37,534 bases of DNA from Nitrosopumilus sp. Nsub. GTDB taxonomy: Archaea; Thermoproteota; Nitrososphaeria; Nitrososphaerales; Nitrosopumilaceae. The translations under genes and the position numbers were made by a program. Below are positions 7,854 through 18,480 of the stretch, piece by piece. The stretch's first letter is position 1, and every line of letters starts with the position of its first letter. The DNA is taken from contig NZ_LQMW01000016.1 in NCBI RefSeq assembly GCF_001541925.1, positions 1-37,534 on the forward strand, read 5' to 3'. The notes under the pieces were generated by a model. The model was not told the origin of the DNA and ran no database searches. It saw only the letters and a program-made list of their open reading frames with translations.

Positions 7854-7960
7854 CAAAGATCCAAATTACTTTAATTGAATCACCAGGCAGTACTCTAAAA
7901 CCATCATGAGGTAATCTTAGAATTGTAACTTGTTCATTATCAACATCTTGATTCAAACAA
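7840..7960 (-). pseudogene. Possible C-terminal fragment of an exported or secreted protein
   Basis: A minus-strand frame with no good start reads NEQVTILRLPHDGFRVLPGD followed by SIKVIWIFVKSV-stop, a convincing beta-strand pattern. The frame is closed upstream by TAA close to 7962. I read it as the last 35-40 residues of a lost gene. Confidence 0.25.
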
Positions 7961-8105
7961 TCAATTTATTATAATAACAATCATAGAATATGTCAAAAAG
8001 ATCATAGTTTTTGTAATTAACAAGCAAATGGCAGATCAAGAAAGCAAAAATAACAATAAAAGAGAAAACGCTATTTATAAAAAAAAGAAAAATAATGAAT
8101 GCAGA

Positions 8106-9146
8106 TTATTTCTGTTCTGCAAACGATTGTTTTGCGACTACTTTTTGTACCATCTCCACCATATCAGTAAGAGACGTTAATGCTTCATCAACTATCTTTT
8201 TGCCTTCGGTAACTTCGACGGTTCCCTCCTCAATCTTTTCAGCAGTGTTTTGTGCATCAGATTTGATCTGGTTTACTGTTGCATCAATTTCTCCTGCAGC
8301 TTTGGATGAACCCTCAGCTAGACGTCTTACCTCGTCGGCTACCACTGCAAATCCTCGACCTGCATCACCTGCACGTGCAGCTTCAATTGCGGCATTTAGT
8401 GCAAGCAAGTTAGTCTGGTCTGCGATTTTGCGGATAACTTCCAAGACTCCAGATATTTTTTGTGTTGTTTCAGCTAGTCCCTTTATTGCATTACCTGATT
8501 GTTCAGCTGCAGCTCCAATTTCATCCATTTTAGATGATGCTTTTGCAGCTCTATCCTCGTTGGTAATCTGCTCTTGCATTGAGGCCAGTTCTTCGCCTAA
8601 TGCTTGCTGATCTTCGAGTTTTTGCTGAATTTCTGAAGTTTGCTCTTCAATCTTTTTCTCCATTTCTGCTCTTTCGGCTTCAAGGCTTTCTTGCAGATCC
8701 ATCTGCTCAGTTGTATGTGCACGAATTCCGACTAGTTCTCTAACTGAACCGTCTTCATTTTTAACTGCACCAATGGCTGCCTTTACCCAGTAGAACGAAC
8801 CGTCCTTACAACGGTTCTTTACATCGCCTACAAATACACGACCAGCGTTAACTTCGTCGTAGATTTTTTTGTAAAAGGCATCAGAATGTATTCCTGATTT
8901 GAGGATACGATGGTTCTTGCCTTCCAACTCACTAAATGAGTATTGAGATACCTTTTCAAAGAGTTTGTTGATGTATGTGATGTTACCTTTTGGATCTGTG
9001 GTAGATACAATACATATCTCACCCAAAATGGTTTGCCACTGTTCAAATGTGTCTGCAATTTTTTTGTACTTTTTGAGTTCAGCCTTTAGTTGACTGACTT
9101 CGTTTTGTGTAGTCTTTTGATTTTGTACTTGAGTGGTTTCAGACAT
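8106..9146 (-). CDS. Soluble PAS-domain chemoreceptor (methyl-accepting chemotaxis protein)
   Basis: A 346-residue receptor starting at ATG 9146 (MSETTQ), matching the start of its paralogue at 412; an extension to 9245 would add 33 residues unlike the paralogue. Domains: short coil 10-40; PAS 43-145 with [10 protein letters not shown] and [13 protein letters not shown], like the FAD-binding PAS of Aer; coiled coil 150-235; and the MCP signalling hairpin with the near-invariant tip [19 protein letters not shown] and [15 protein letters not shown] (242-277). There are no transmembrane segments, so it senses an internal cue such as redox state. It would signal through CheW to a CheA not seen here. 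Confidence 0.95.
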   Translation of the reverse strand: MSETTQVQNQKTTQNEVSQLKAELKKYKKIADTFEQWQTILGEICIVSTTDPKGNITYINKLFEKVSQYSFSELEGKNHRILKSGIHSDAFYKKIYDEVNAGRVFVGDVKNRCKDGSFYWVKAAIGAVKNEDGSVRELVGIRAHTTEQMDLQESLEAERAEMEKKIEEQTSEIQQKLEDQQALGEELASMQEQITNEDRAAKASSKMDEIGAAAEQSGNAIKGLAETTQKISGVLEVIRKIADQTNLLALNAAIEAARAGDAGRGFAVVADEVRRLAEGSSKAAGEIDATVNQIKSDAQNTAEKIEEGTVEVTEGKKIVDEALTSLTDMVEMVQKVVAKQSFAEQK

Positions 9147-9203
9147 GAACAAAATAAATTGGTATAGAATATCAGTAGTTGTTTGATCACAATAAACAAA
9201 AAT

Positions 9204-9218
9204 AATTACAGTGTAATT
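9204..9218. promoter_or_regulatory. Perfect 15-bp palindrome upstream of the chemoreceptor
   Basis: AATTACA-G-TGTAATT is a perfect 7-bp inverted repeat around one base, 58-72 bp upstream of the receptor ATG; a further TGTAATTA half-site follows at about 9225. This is the shape of a binding site for a dimeric regulator. The sequence differs from the cluster upstream of the paralogue, apart from a shared TTACA/TTACAC flavour. Confidence 0.4.
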
Positions 9219-9322
9219 TTTTGATGTAATTATAGTATGATGCATTAAATTGCATGTTTATTTTAATTAATTTTTCATTTAAAGAGAGATAATTTTAAAA
9301 AGATACAATACAATGATATTTT

Positions 9323-9661
9323 GTGAGTTGGTTTGATGAATTATCAGATGAGCGCAAACATATCAACCCCCCCCCCCAGATAACACTTGATGAAAGTAAT
9401 TTCACAATATCAGTAGATCCTCAAAATTACCAAAAGAAAATATGCGTTAAAAAGGATCTTCACAGTGATTCAGCAAAAGATCTGATTTTTCAGATTTTAA
9501 ATAATGATACATGTGTGAGAAAAATGCATGGAATTCTAGCAAAACTGCAAGAGGAAAATAAAATAAGAAATGATCATACTAGAAATCAAATAATAAAGGC
9601 ATTAGAGGGTATAATGAAAAGTCAAATTTCCTTTGATCCAAATTTAATCAAAAAAATGTAA
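9323..9661 (+). CDS. Small protein of unknown function with a C11 tract near its start
   Basis: A 112-residue soluble protein starting at GTG 9323 (MSWFDELSDERKHIN), with Pro-Pro-Pro at residues 16-18 encoded by an eleven-C run, then a mixed beta/helical body. I do not recognise the family. It lies divergent to the chemoreceptor and upstream of a receiver gene, the same position as 743-1060 in the first module, but the two proteins do not look homologous. A one-base change in the C run would shift the frame after residue 18 and abolish the protein, so expression may switch. Confidence 0.75.
   Translation: MSWFDELSDERKHINPPPQITLDESNFTISVDPQNYQKKICVKKDLHSDSAKDLIFQILNNDTCVRKMHGILAKLQEENKIRNDHTRNQIIKALEGIMKSQISFDPNLIKKM
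9367..9377 (+). repeat. C11 homopolymer inside the 5' coding region
   Basis: Eleven consecutive C in a very AT-poor-for-C context, followed by AGATAA. A second C11 followed by AGATAA lies at 12519-12529 in the histidine kinase gene. Mononucleotide runs of this length are slippage-prone. Confidence 0.95.
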
Positions 9662-9923
9662 ATTCTCATCAACAAATATGATATAGATGTAAATTTACTG
9701 TGAATCAGATTAAAGGGTTATATTTTAAAGCGATCTATATTGAGGTAAAATTATCGTAAAGGTATGTATATTTTGAATTAGTGCAATGTTTGTAATTTTC
9801 TTCCCACATGATTTACTTTGTAGAATCATTTAATACACAATATTTTTTATATTTCCCCCACCGAGTGTAATTTATGAATTTGTACACATTACCATTTGTA
9901 GATATTTCAGGTTTTGATCGACT

Positions 9924-10382
9924 TTGAAGATACTAATTGCAGAAGACGAGCCAGAAATTTTACAACAGTACAAGTTGGTACTTGAGCATAAAGGTCATAC
10001 AGTAAAAACAACAGAGGACGGTCAATCATGTATTGATGAATATGACAAAGATTCACAATACGATTGTGTCATACTGGATTTTAAAATGCCTAAAAAAACA
10101 GGTATCGAAGTAGCACAACATATTTTTGAAAAGAATACAAATCAGAGAGTAATCATGGCATCAGCATACGTTAACCATTCAATTGAACAACAGTTAAGTG
10201 AATTGGGAAAAGTCACTGAAATACTCATAAAACCTTTTAAAATTAATTACATGTTAAAGATGCTTGAAAGTGCAGATCATGTAGAGTTTGCAGCAGAAAT
10301 TAATTCAAGTAAAGACAATACGAATGAAAAAGTAGCAAAGTATGAATCATTTTTGAATACCCACATGCGGCAATTAGAATAA
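9924..10382 (+). CDS. CheY-like response regulator, paired with the histidine kinase
   Basis: A 152-residue protein with a receiver domain at 1-115: E7/D8 acidic pocket, phospho-acceptor D52 (VILDFKMP), Ser80 and Lys103 (IKPF). The start is TTG at 9924, giving MKILIAEDE as in the paralogue at 1061. A 35-residue helical tail follows, with no DNA-binding domain. It precedes the histidine kinase by 3 bp, so this is very likely the cognate pair. The 262 bases upstream (9662-9923) are AT-rich and probably contain the promoter; I found no ORF in them. Confidence 0.93.
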   Translation: MKILIAEDEPEILQQYKLVLEHKGHTVKTTEDGQSCIDEYDKDSQYDCVILDFKMPKKTGIEVAQHIFEKNTNQRVIMASAYVNHSIEQQLSELGKVTEILIKPFKINYMLKMLESADHVEFAAEINSSKDNTNEKVAKYESFLNTHMRQLE

Positions 10383-10385
10383 CTC

Positions 10386-12563
<2,178 letters not shown>

Positions 12564-12949
12564 TGTTAAAAGATAGTGTAACACTTTTGAAAATAACATA
12601 CAATTATTTTTGTAGATTGTGTGATTTTTATTTTTGAGTGTGTTTTATTTAGTGGAAAAGAAAAGTTTAAGGATTTGCAAGTTTTGATTTTGTTTCTTTT
12701 TCATAGTTTTCTCAATGAGCTTATTTTTGGCAAATCAACAACTTGTTAATTTCCAAAGATAAACTTGCCAAAAAATTAGGAAAAATCACTCAAATCATCG
12801 ACAACTGAAAATGACAAAAATCTTGTCGATTTAGACACAAAAACTGGAACAAAATAGTCAAGGGGTAAAACAAGTAACGTAAATTAATTAAACTAACCAG
12901 TGATTTTAAGAGATTTTGATTTAATAACTAGTTAATTCAACTTTAAAAA
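12564..12949. other. Intergenic region between kinase and PAS-only gene
   Basis: AT-rich DNA of 386 bases without an ORF I would defend; a short open frame around 12780-12858 rich in K, S and T is probably chance. The stretch just before 12950 is AT-rich and likely carries the promoter of the next gene. Confidence 0.5.
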
Positions 12950-13477
12950 ATGCCTCAAACCGAAGCAAGAAAAACCCTAAAAGATGCACCCATAATGTGG
13001 AGACGTATTAACTCCATAGGCATAATTTTAGACTGTAATTCAACATATGCAGCAAATTTAGGATATGCAAAATCAGAGATCATAGGTAAACCAATTTTTG
13101 AGCATGTTCCAAAGGAATCATGGGAATCAATGAACGATTCATTGAAAAATTGGTTTGAGACAGGCAAAGTCACAAATAGAAAAATTACATTTATCAGACA
13201 AGATAAAAGTACGTTTTCAGGTTCATTACAAGCAACAAGTCTTTATGATGAAAATAAGAATTTGATTGGAAGTAATACGGTGATTTTTGATTTAACAAAA
13301 ATGACCAAAGAAAATATTGAAAAATACAATAAATTTTTTGAAGAATCAGAACAAAAATTAAAACAAATTAAAGAAAACGAATACGAACAATTTGACAAAG
13401 AATCAAAATCAGAATATGAAGGGTTAAAACAAATGTTTGAAATGTTATTAAAAATTAACTTAAATGAATTAAAATAA
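12950..13477 (+). CDS. PAS-domain protein with coiled-coil tail, no output domain
   Basis: A 175-residue soluble protein. Residues 12-118 form a PAS domain (GIILDCNSTYAANLGYAKSEIIGKPIFEHV, and at its end NTVIFDLTKMTKENIEKY). Residues 120-170 are a charged coiled coil. It has no kinase, MCP or DNA-binding part, so it must act by binding a partner, perhaps the kinase or receivers nearby. It starts with ATG and is convergent with acs, with 3 bp between stops. Confidence 0.88.
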   Translation: MPQTEARKTLKDAPIMWRRINSIGIILDCNSTYAANLGYAKSEIIGKPIFEHVPKESWESMNDSLKNWFETGKVTNRKITFIRQDKSTFSGSLQATSLYDENKNLIGSNTVIFDLTKMTKENIEKYNKFFEESEQKLKQIKENEYEQFDKESKSEYEGLKQMFEMLLKINLNELK

Positions 13478-13480
13478 TTT

Positions 13481-15379
13481 TTAAGATTTTTGTTCAACTA
13501 TTTTTTCAATTTCAACAACAGCAGAAATATCATCTAATGTACTGGTATCACCAATAGTTTCACCACTTCCAATAGATTTTAGTAATCTTCTCATAATTTT
13601 GCCACTGCGAGTTTTTGGAAGTTTTGGAACAAAATAGATTTGTTTGGGAGTGGCAATTGCACCAATATCATTTCTAATTTTTTCATAAAGAATTTTTTCT
13701 AAAATTGACTCATCAATTGTAGCATCTTCTTTTAAAACAACAAATGCAATAATCACATCTCCTTTAATTTCATCAGGAATACCACATACGGCAGATTCTG
13801 CAACATTTTCATCAGACACAATACAACTTTCTAATTCAGCAGTTCCAATTCTATGACCTGCAATTTTTAAAACATCATCAGCACGTCCTAAAATCCAAAA
13901 ATACCCATCTTCATCTTTTAATGCATAATCACCTGCATAGTAAGAATTTGGATATTTAGACCAGTAAACAGTCTTGTATTTTTCATCATCACCCCACAAA
14001 GTCTGAAGCATGCCTGGCCAAGGATTGCGTATTATCAGGTATCCTTTGGTATTTGGAGAAACTTCATCGCCAAATTCATCAACAACAGAAATATCAATTC
14101 CAGGGATAGGCAATGTTCCTGAACCAGGTTTCAAAGGAATTGTTTCTAACCCAGGTAAGGAAGAGATCATCATACCGCCAGTTTCAGTTTGCCACCAGGT
14201 ATCAATAATAGGGCATTTTTCTTTTCCAATTACATTGTAATACCATTTCCAGACCTCAGGATTGATTGGTTCACCAACGGTTCCAAGTAAACGCAATGAA
14301 GACAAATCAAAGGAATTAGGAATCGCGTCTCCAAATTTCATAAACATTCGAAGTGCAGTTGGAGTAGTATAGAAAATAGAAACTTTGTATTTTTGTAAAA
14401 TTTCCCACATTCTGGAGATGTTAGGAAAATCAGGTGCACCTTCATACATCACTTGTGTTGCGCCATGAAGTAATGGAGCATAAACTACATAGCTATGACC
14501 AGTTACCCATCCAATATCAGCAGTACAAAAAAACACATCAGAATCTTTGATGTCAAACGCCCACTGAAATGTAGAATGCAAGTGGGTAAGATATCCGCCA
14601 GTTTCATGTAAAACTCCTTTTGGTTTTCCAGTAGTACCTGATGTGTATAAAATGTAAAGAGGATGTTCACTGCCTAATTTTTCAGCATCACATGAATCAG
14701 AAGCTGTTTGCATCAAATCGTTCCAAAGATGATCTCTAGAGGAGATAGTAATTTCATTTTTTGTTCTTTCTAACACAATGACATTTTTTACAAATTCAAA
14801 ATCTTTTATTGCATCATCAATTACTTCTTTTAATTTAACAATTTTTCCTCGTCTAAAACCACCATCAGCAGTAATTACTATTTTAGATTTAGAATCATCA
14901 ATTCTATCTTTAATTGATGCGGCACTGAATCCAGAAAAAATTACAGTATGTATGGCACCAATTCGGGCACATGCAAGCATTGCAATAGGCAATTCAGGAA
15001 CCATTGGAAGATAAATTGTAACACGATCCCCTTTTTCAACTCCAAGTGATTTTAACACATTTGCAAATTTTTGAACTTCTTTGAATAAATCCTCATAAGT
15101 GTATGTTTTAGAATCTCCGTTTTCACCTTCCCATAAAATGGCAGGTTTTTTTGATTTAGTTGCCTGATGAACATCAAGGGCATTGTATGAAGCATTAATT
15201 TTACCTCCTACAAACCACTTTGCAAACGGAGAATTCCAATCAAGAGTACGCTCCCAAGGACTAAACCAAGTCAGATTATGAGCCTGGTTATCCCAAAAAT
15301 CAACATAGTTAGAATTAGCTTTTTTTCGTAATTCTACATCATGGTTTCCCAATCCAATTTCATATTTTTCAGCCAACAA
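13481..15379 (-). CDS. acs: Acetyl-CoA synthetase, AMP-forming
   Basis: A 632-residue AMP-forming acyl-CoA synthetase of normal length. Visible motifs are ADGGFRRG (171-178), the P-loop [11 protein letters not shown] (245-255), DTWWQTETG (393-401; the Trp pair limits the pocket to short acyl groups), [23 protein letters not shown], and the C-terminal [11 protein letters not shown] with the acetylation-site Lys. It activates acetate (or a similarly small acid such as propionate or 3-hydroxypropionate) to its CoA ester. The start is one of two tandem TTG codons (15379/15376); an AT-rich TATA-like stretch lies about 20-30 bp upstream, fitting a nearly leaderless transcript. Confidence 0.93.
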   Translation of the reverse strand: MLAEKYEIGLGNHDVELRKKANSNYVDFWDNQAHNLTWFSPWERTLDWNSPFAKWFVGGKINASYNALDVHQATKSKKPAILWEGENGDSKTYTYEDLFKEVQKFANVLKSLGVEKGDRVTIYLPMVPELPIAMLACARIGAIHTVIFSGFSAASIKDRIDDSKSKIVITADGGFRRGKIVKLKEVIDDAIKDFEFVKNVIVLERTKNEITISSRDHLWNDLMQTASDSCDAEKLGSEHPLYILYTSGTTGKPKGVLHETGGYLTHLHSTFQWAFDIKDSDVFFCTADIGWVTGHSYVVYAPLLHGATQVMYEGAPDFPNISRMWEILQKYKVSIFYTTPTALRMFMKFGDAIPNSFDLSSLRLLGTVGEPINPEVWKWYYNVIGKEKCPIIDTWWQTETGGMMISSLPGLETIPLKPGSGTLPIPGIDISVVDEFGDEVSPNTKGYLIIRNPWPGMLQTLWGDDEKYKTVYWSKYPNSYYAGDYALKDEDGYFWILGRADDVLKIAGHRIGTAELESCIVSDENVAESAVCGIPDEIKGDVIIAFVVLKEDATIDESILEKILYEKIRNDIGAIATPKQIYFVPKLPKTRSGKIMRRLLKSIGSGETIGDTSTLDDISAVVEIEKIVEQKS

Positions 15380-15799
15380 AAAGTGTATGAATATAGATTT
15401 TTTTAAATGTTAAATCATTATCAGATAATTTTACCAAATATTTTTTCTTAATACTAGATATTTTCAGAATTATTTGGATTTTCTTCAATAATTATTTCAA
15501 AAAGATTAATAGATTTTTGAAACTTATTTTATTAAATTCCGAATTGTTTGTTTTAATAATGAATCAAGAATCATGCAACTGCTATTTTTGTTAATGCATT
15601 TGTTGGAATAATGTGTATTTCTTCTTTGTTCTCAACATAACTAAAAAAAATCTAGAAAATTTTTCAAAATAATAAGTTTCAAGATGTTCGTGATTTTTAA
15701 ATAGAAACACTTCAGCTTCGGGTTTTATTACAAGCCAAGCAACATTATTGTTAATCATACCTAGACTTTTCTAGTCATCAAATTTTGGGACATATGTTG
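15380..15799. other. Intergenic region containing a frameshifted small gene
   Basis: The acs promoter is at the left end. The middle holds the broken small ORF described at 15571-15758. I see nothing further in the remaining bases. Confidence 0.5.
15571..15758 (-). pseudogene. Small gene interrupted by a frameshift in an 8-base T run
   Basis: From ATG at 15758 one frame reads MINNNVAWLVIKPEAEVFLF and on to FEKFSRFF. After the T8 run on the coding strand (A8 at 15643-15650), the protein-like reading continues in another frame as SYVENKEEIHIIPTNALTKI ending AVA-stop at 15571. One extra T would join them into a 62-residue protein. The opposite reading, without the shift, gives a basic low-quality tail. 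Either the gene is dead, it is switched by slippage, or there is a sequencing error. Family unknown. Confidence 0.55.
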
Positions 15800-16843
15800 T
15801 CAATTACACTCTAATGCTATTTGCAAATTATCAACATTTTGTCTCATTTTTTCAAAGTATGTGACATTTGGATCATCATTTTCAGAAATGGATTCTAATG
15901 TAGAAAATAACAAAATATTCCCACCTAATTCAGTAGCAAGTCTCTCAGATAATTTTGGATTTCTGTTTTCTTCAGTAAAGAAATACTTTATGTCTTCATC
16001 TTCAGCAAAGTGAATTAGTTCTTCAATATCTTTGGCAGTGACCGGAGATTCAGGGCTAAACTCCTGTATTACTGCCAAGGTTTTCAAGTCATATCTTTCT
16101 GCAAAATATGAAAATGCATTGTGGAATGGTACAAACGTGTCTTTTGTGCAAGAAGATATTTCACTTTGGATTTCTTGATCCAATTGGTCTAATTGATTGG
16201 TATATGAAATAGCATTATCATGGTAGATTTCTGCATGTTCAGGGTCGGATTCTTTCAAGTGATCTGCAATAGTCATTACCTGAGATTTTGCCAAAATAGG
16301 ATCAAGCCAAATGTGTGGATCATAAGTATGGTCTATCTTACCATCTTCTTCATGTTCATCATGTTTATCTTCATCATGACCTCCATCTCCATGATGATCA
16401 TGTGCTTCTCCTTCCATAAGTTCAATTCCTTCAGAGGTATCAACAAATACAACATGATCAAAATCAGGGGAAGACATGATTTCATCAATGTATGGTTCAA
16501 AGTCTATACCATTGTAAATCAGCACATCAGCTTTAGTTAGTTCAACAATAGTTTTTGGCCCTAACTCAAATGCATGAGGATCACCATTAGTTGGCATTAA
16601 AATTCGTACATCAGCTGCATCTCCTGCAACACTTTGTGTGAATTGGTATAATGGATAAAATGTAGTATAAACTAATAATTTGTCTTCAGGTTGAGTCATA
16701 GTTTCATTTTGAGAGTCAGTTCCAAATGGCAAAGGTGATGTTGCAGCATCCTGAGACATACCAGTTTGAGATACAAGAAATACTGCAATAATTACAGCAG
16801 CTGCAATTCCTCCTCCAATAATTCCAATTTGAGAACCTTTCAT
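15800..16843 (-). CDS. znuA: Zinc (or manganese) ABC transporter substrate-binding protein, ZnuA-like
   Basis: A 347-residue protein with an N-terminal hydrophobic anchor (about 6-24) that places it on the outer face of the membrane. The cluster-9 metal-binding fold is shown by VYTTFYPLYQFTQSVAGD (58-75), DPHAFE with His90, a His/Asp/Glu-rich loop at 148-164, and DPHIWLDP (175-182, His177), then VPFHNAFSYFAERY with a further His ligand. The His-rich loop favours zinc. The permease and ATPase genes are not next to it. An AT-rich partial inverted repeat upstream (about 16880-16925, TTAATAATAATTT and AAAATTATTAA) could be a metal-regulator site. Confidence 0.9.
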   Translation of the reverse strand: MKGSQIGIIGGGIAAAVIIAVFLVSQTGMSQDAATSPLPFGTDSQNETMTQPEDKLLVYTTFYPLYQFTQSVAGDAADVRILMPTNGDPHAFELGPKTIVELTKADVLIYNGIDFEPYIDEIMSSPDFDHVVFVDTSEGIELMEGEAHDHHGDGGHDEDKHDEHEEDGKIDHTYDPHIWLDPILAKSQVMTIADHLKESDPEHAEIYHDNAISYTNQLDQLDQEIQSEISSCTKDTFVPFHNAFSYFAERYDLKTLAVIQEFSPESPVTAKDIEELIHFAEDEDIKYFFTEENRNPKLSERLATELGGNILLFSTLESISENDDPNVTYFEKMRQNVDNLQIALECN

Positions 16844-17146
16844 GCCTAATTTCTTTAGTAGTTATTAATAAAGGTGTAAAAAGTTAATAATAATTTATAT
16901 GCAAAATGGGTAAAATTATTAAAAAATATTAATCATTTAAAAATAAAATATTTCAGAGTATTAATTATTGCAAATACATCACATATGAAAAAATGTCCTA
17001 TGATTGTTATATTGTTGTAGATGAAAAAGGGAAAAAAGAACTCTGCAGCAAGATGGAGTCAAAGTAATCAAACAAAAAATATTGTAAAAATTTGTCAAGG
17101 TAAAAGCATCAATAAAGATAAAAATTAAAAAAATAAATTAAAAAAA
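16844..17146. other. Intergenic region between znuA and cdvA
   Basis: The left part carries the znuA promoter region with an imperfect AT inverted repeat. The right part (16993-17128) holds a degraded small ORF described separately. Confidence 0.5.
16993..17128 (+). pseudogene. Possible small gene broken by frameshifts
   Basis: ATG at 16993 opens MSYDCYIVVDEKGKKELC; protein-like sequence then continues in other frames as QQDGVKVIKQ and KNIVKICQGKSINKDKN-stop. At least two small indels in or near A-runs are needed to join the pieces. Composition is the only evidence; it could be chance in AT-rich DNA. Confidence 0.3.
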
Positions 17147-18025
17147 TTATTGTGCTTCCATTCTAGCAAGCCAATCATTATCGTTGTTGTCATGTGATGT
17201 TTCTGATGTCACCTGTTGTGGTGGTTCTGGAATTGCAAATGTCACTTCAGATTCAGTTGGTGGCTCTGGCATAGGGGGTACTTGAGCTTCAATAGGTTCT
17301 GAAGGTGTTACGATTGGTTCTGTTGGTGCTTCTGGAAGCATTGTTTGAACTACTTGTTGTGGTTCAGGGGTCTCCAGATATGAAACGGCAGATTCTTGGA
17401 TATTTTTTTCTGCAGGTACAGTTATCTCTTGCACTTCCAATTCAAGATCAGCAATTCTACTCTTTACATTTGAAATTTCAGATTGTTCATGTGTAACATG
17501 CTCAATTACCTCAGTTGTGCATGATTTCACAGTTTCAAATGTTGCCTCAGAGATTTCATTGCTTTTGAATTGTACTTTGGCATCAAACGATAACATTTTT
17601 GCAGATTTCATTTGTGTATCCAACTCAATCAATCTAGCCTCAAGTTTAGATTTGATTTCAGCCTCCATTTCATCTAATGAAGCAAGTTTGAATTTGTATT
17701 TTTCATGAATGATTTCTGCATCTGCTTTCATGTCATCATTTTCTGAAACAATATCCATCAATGCTTTTAGACGACGTAGAGTAAGTTGTTTTTCACGAAT
17801 GAGTCTTTGGGAATCTAATCTCCATTTTGGAATAAAGATAACATTTTCACCTTGAACTACTAGTTGCTCAAATTGGATTTGCTGTAATCCTTGAGAACCG
17901 CAGTCAATACCAACGGATTGAATACTTCCGTCAATTTCAGTGATTGTTCCTACGACTTTACCCATGAATGTTCCGTACATGTCTTTGACGTTTTTACCGA
18001 TTATTTCGATATCGTCGTTTGTCAT
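17147..18025 (-). CDS. cdvA: Cell division protein CdvA
   Basis: A 292-residue protein from ATG at 18025 (an in-frame start at 18058 adds 11 unlikely residues). Residues 1-75 are a PRC-barrel-like domain (IEIIGKNVKDMYGTFMGKVVGTITEIDG; ENVIFIPKW), 80-205 a coiled coil (RLIREKQLTLRRLKALMDI...), then a Pro/Glu/Thr-rich linker and a short conserved-looking end NDWLARMEAQ. This is the CdvA layout: it binds membrane-associated structures at midcell and recruits ESCRT-III (CdvB), probably through the C-terminal tail. In thaumarchaea the cdv genes are not always clustered, and none is adjacent here. Confidence 0.88.
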   Translation of the reverse strand: MTNDDIEIIGKNVKDMYGTFMGKVVGTITEIDGSIQSVGIDCGSQGLQQIQFEQLVVQGENVIFIPKWRLDSQRLIREKQLTLRRLKALMDIVSENDDMKADAEIIHEKYKFKLASLDEMEAEIKSKLEARLIELDTQMKSAKMLSFDAKVQFKSNEISEATFETVKSCTTEVIEHVTHEQSEISNVKSRIADLELEVQEITVPAEKNIQESAVSYLETPEPQQVVQTMLPEAPTEPIVTPSEPIEAQVPPMPEPPTESEVTFAIPEPPQQVTSETSHDNNDNDWLARMEAQ

Positions 18026-18158
18026 GGTAATGACTATTGAGATTGGTATAACCAACAAAGTGTAAGAAATCTTTTTAGTTTTAGTAAGAATTAATTCACA
18101 AAGTTCAGATCATGGGTTCAAGAGTAATTTTAAAATTTAGAGTTTTTTGATCAAATTC

Positions 18159-18452
18159 ATGATACAAAGAGAAGAACTTAATCAGATTCTAAGCTTTGTT
18201 GCAAGTAGATGGGATGCAGCAGTTAAAGAACCAGATAATAAAGCAATGGAAGGATTACCAAATGATTTTTGGATGAATTCAATTGGAGGTAAAACTGCAA
18301 AAGGCGGTTTTTGGGTCACCACAATAATGTATACAGAAAATGAAGCAGATGCATCAGCATTCAAAGAAGTGTTGTTAAGATGGCAAAGTAAAGGAAATGA
18401 CAAAAATAAAGATAAGACTCCCGATCTAATTCAAATTGGAAAAAAGAAATAG
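18159..18452 (+). CDS. Conserved-looking hypothetical protein
   Basis: A 97-residue soluble protein from ATG 18159; a TTG at 18147 would add four residues. Sequence marks are SFVASRWDAAV, GLPNDFWMNSIGGKT and GGFWVTTIMYTENEADASAF, with a Lys-rich tail. The composition is clearly coding, but I do not recognise a family. It lies 28 bp upstream of the ThyX-like gene and may be co-transcribed with it. Confidence 0.8.
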   Translation: MIQREELNQILSFVASRWDAAVKEPDNKAMEGLPNDFWMNSIGGKTAKGGFWVTTIMYTENEADASAFKEVLLRWQSKGNDKNKDKTPDLIQIGKKK

Positions 18453-18480
18453 AGTATTATAATTGTGAAATAATTTATTC

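Larger units (their letters stand above)
6888..8105. other. Gene-poor decayed region
   Basis: About 1.2 kb without an intact gene between ribB and the second chemoreceptor. It contains, in order, an IS66-like transposase remnant, a four-copy 21-bp repeat that is open as a heptapeptide repeat, and two overlapping coding-like remnants near 7725-7960. This is what remains of one or more insertions. The last 250 bases look like plain AT-rich spacer. Confidence 0.6.

Noticed and set aside
6888-8105. CRISPR array, considered because of the tandem repeat
   Set aside because: The 21-bp units are contiguous with no spacers and no cas gene is near.
8095-8610. Plus-strand 171-codon ORF rich in Ala and Ser
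   Set aside because: Antisense of the MCP signalling domain, whose minus-strand reading is highly conserved.
16220-16540. Plus-strand ORF rich in Met, Ile and Phe
   Set aside because: Antisense of the His-rich loop of the ZnuA-like protein.
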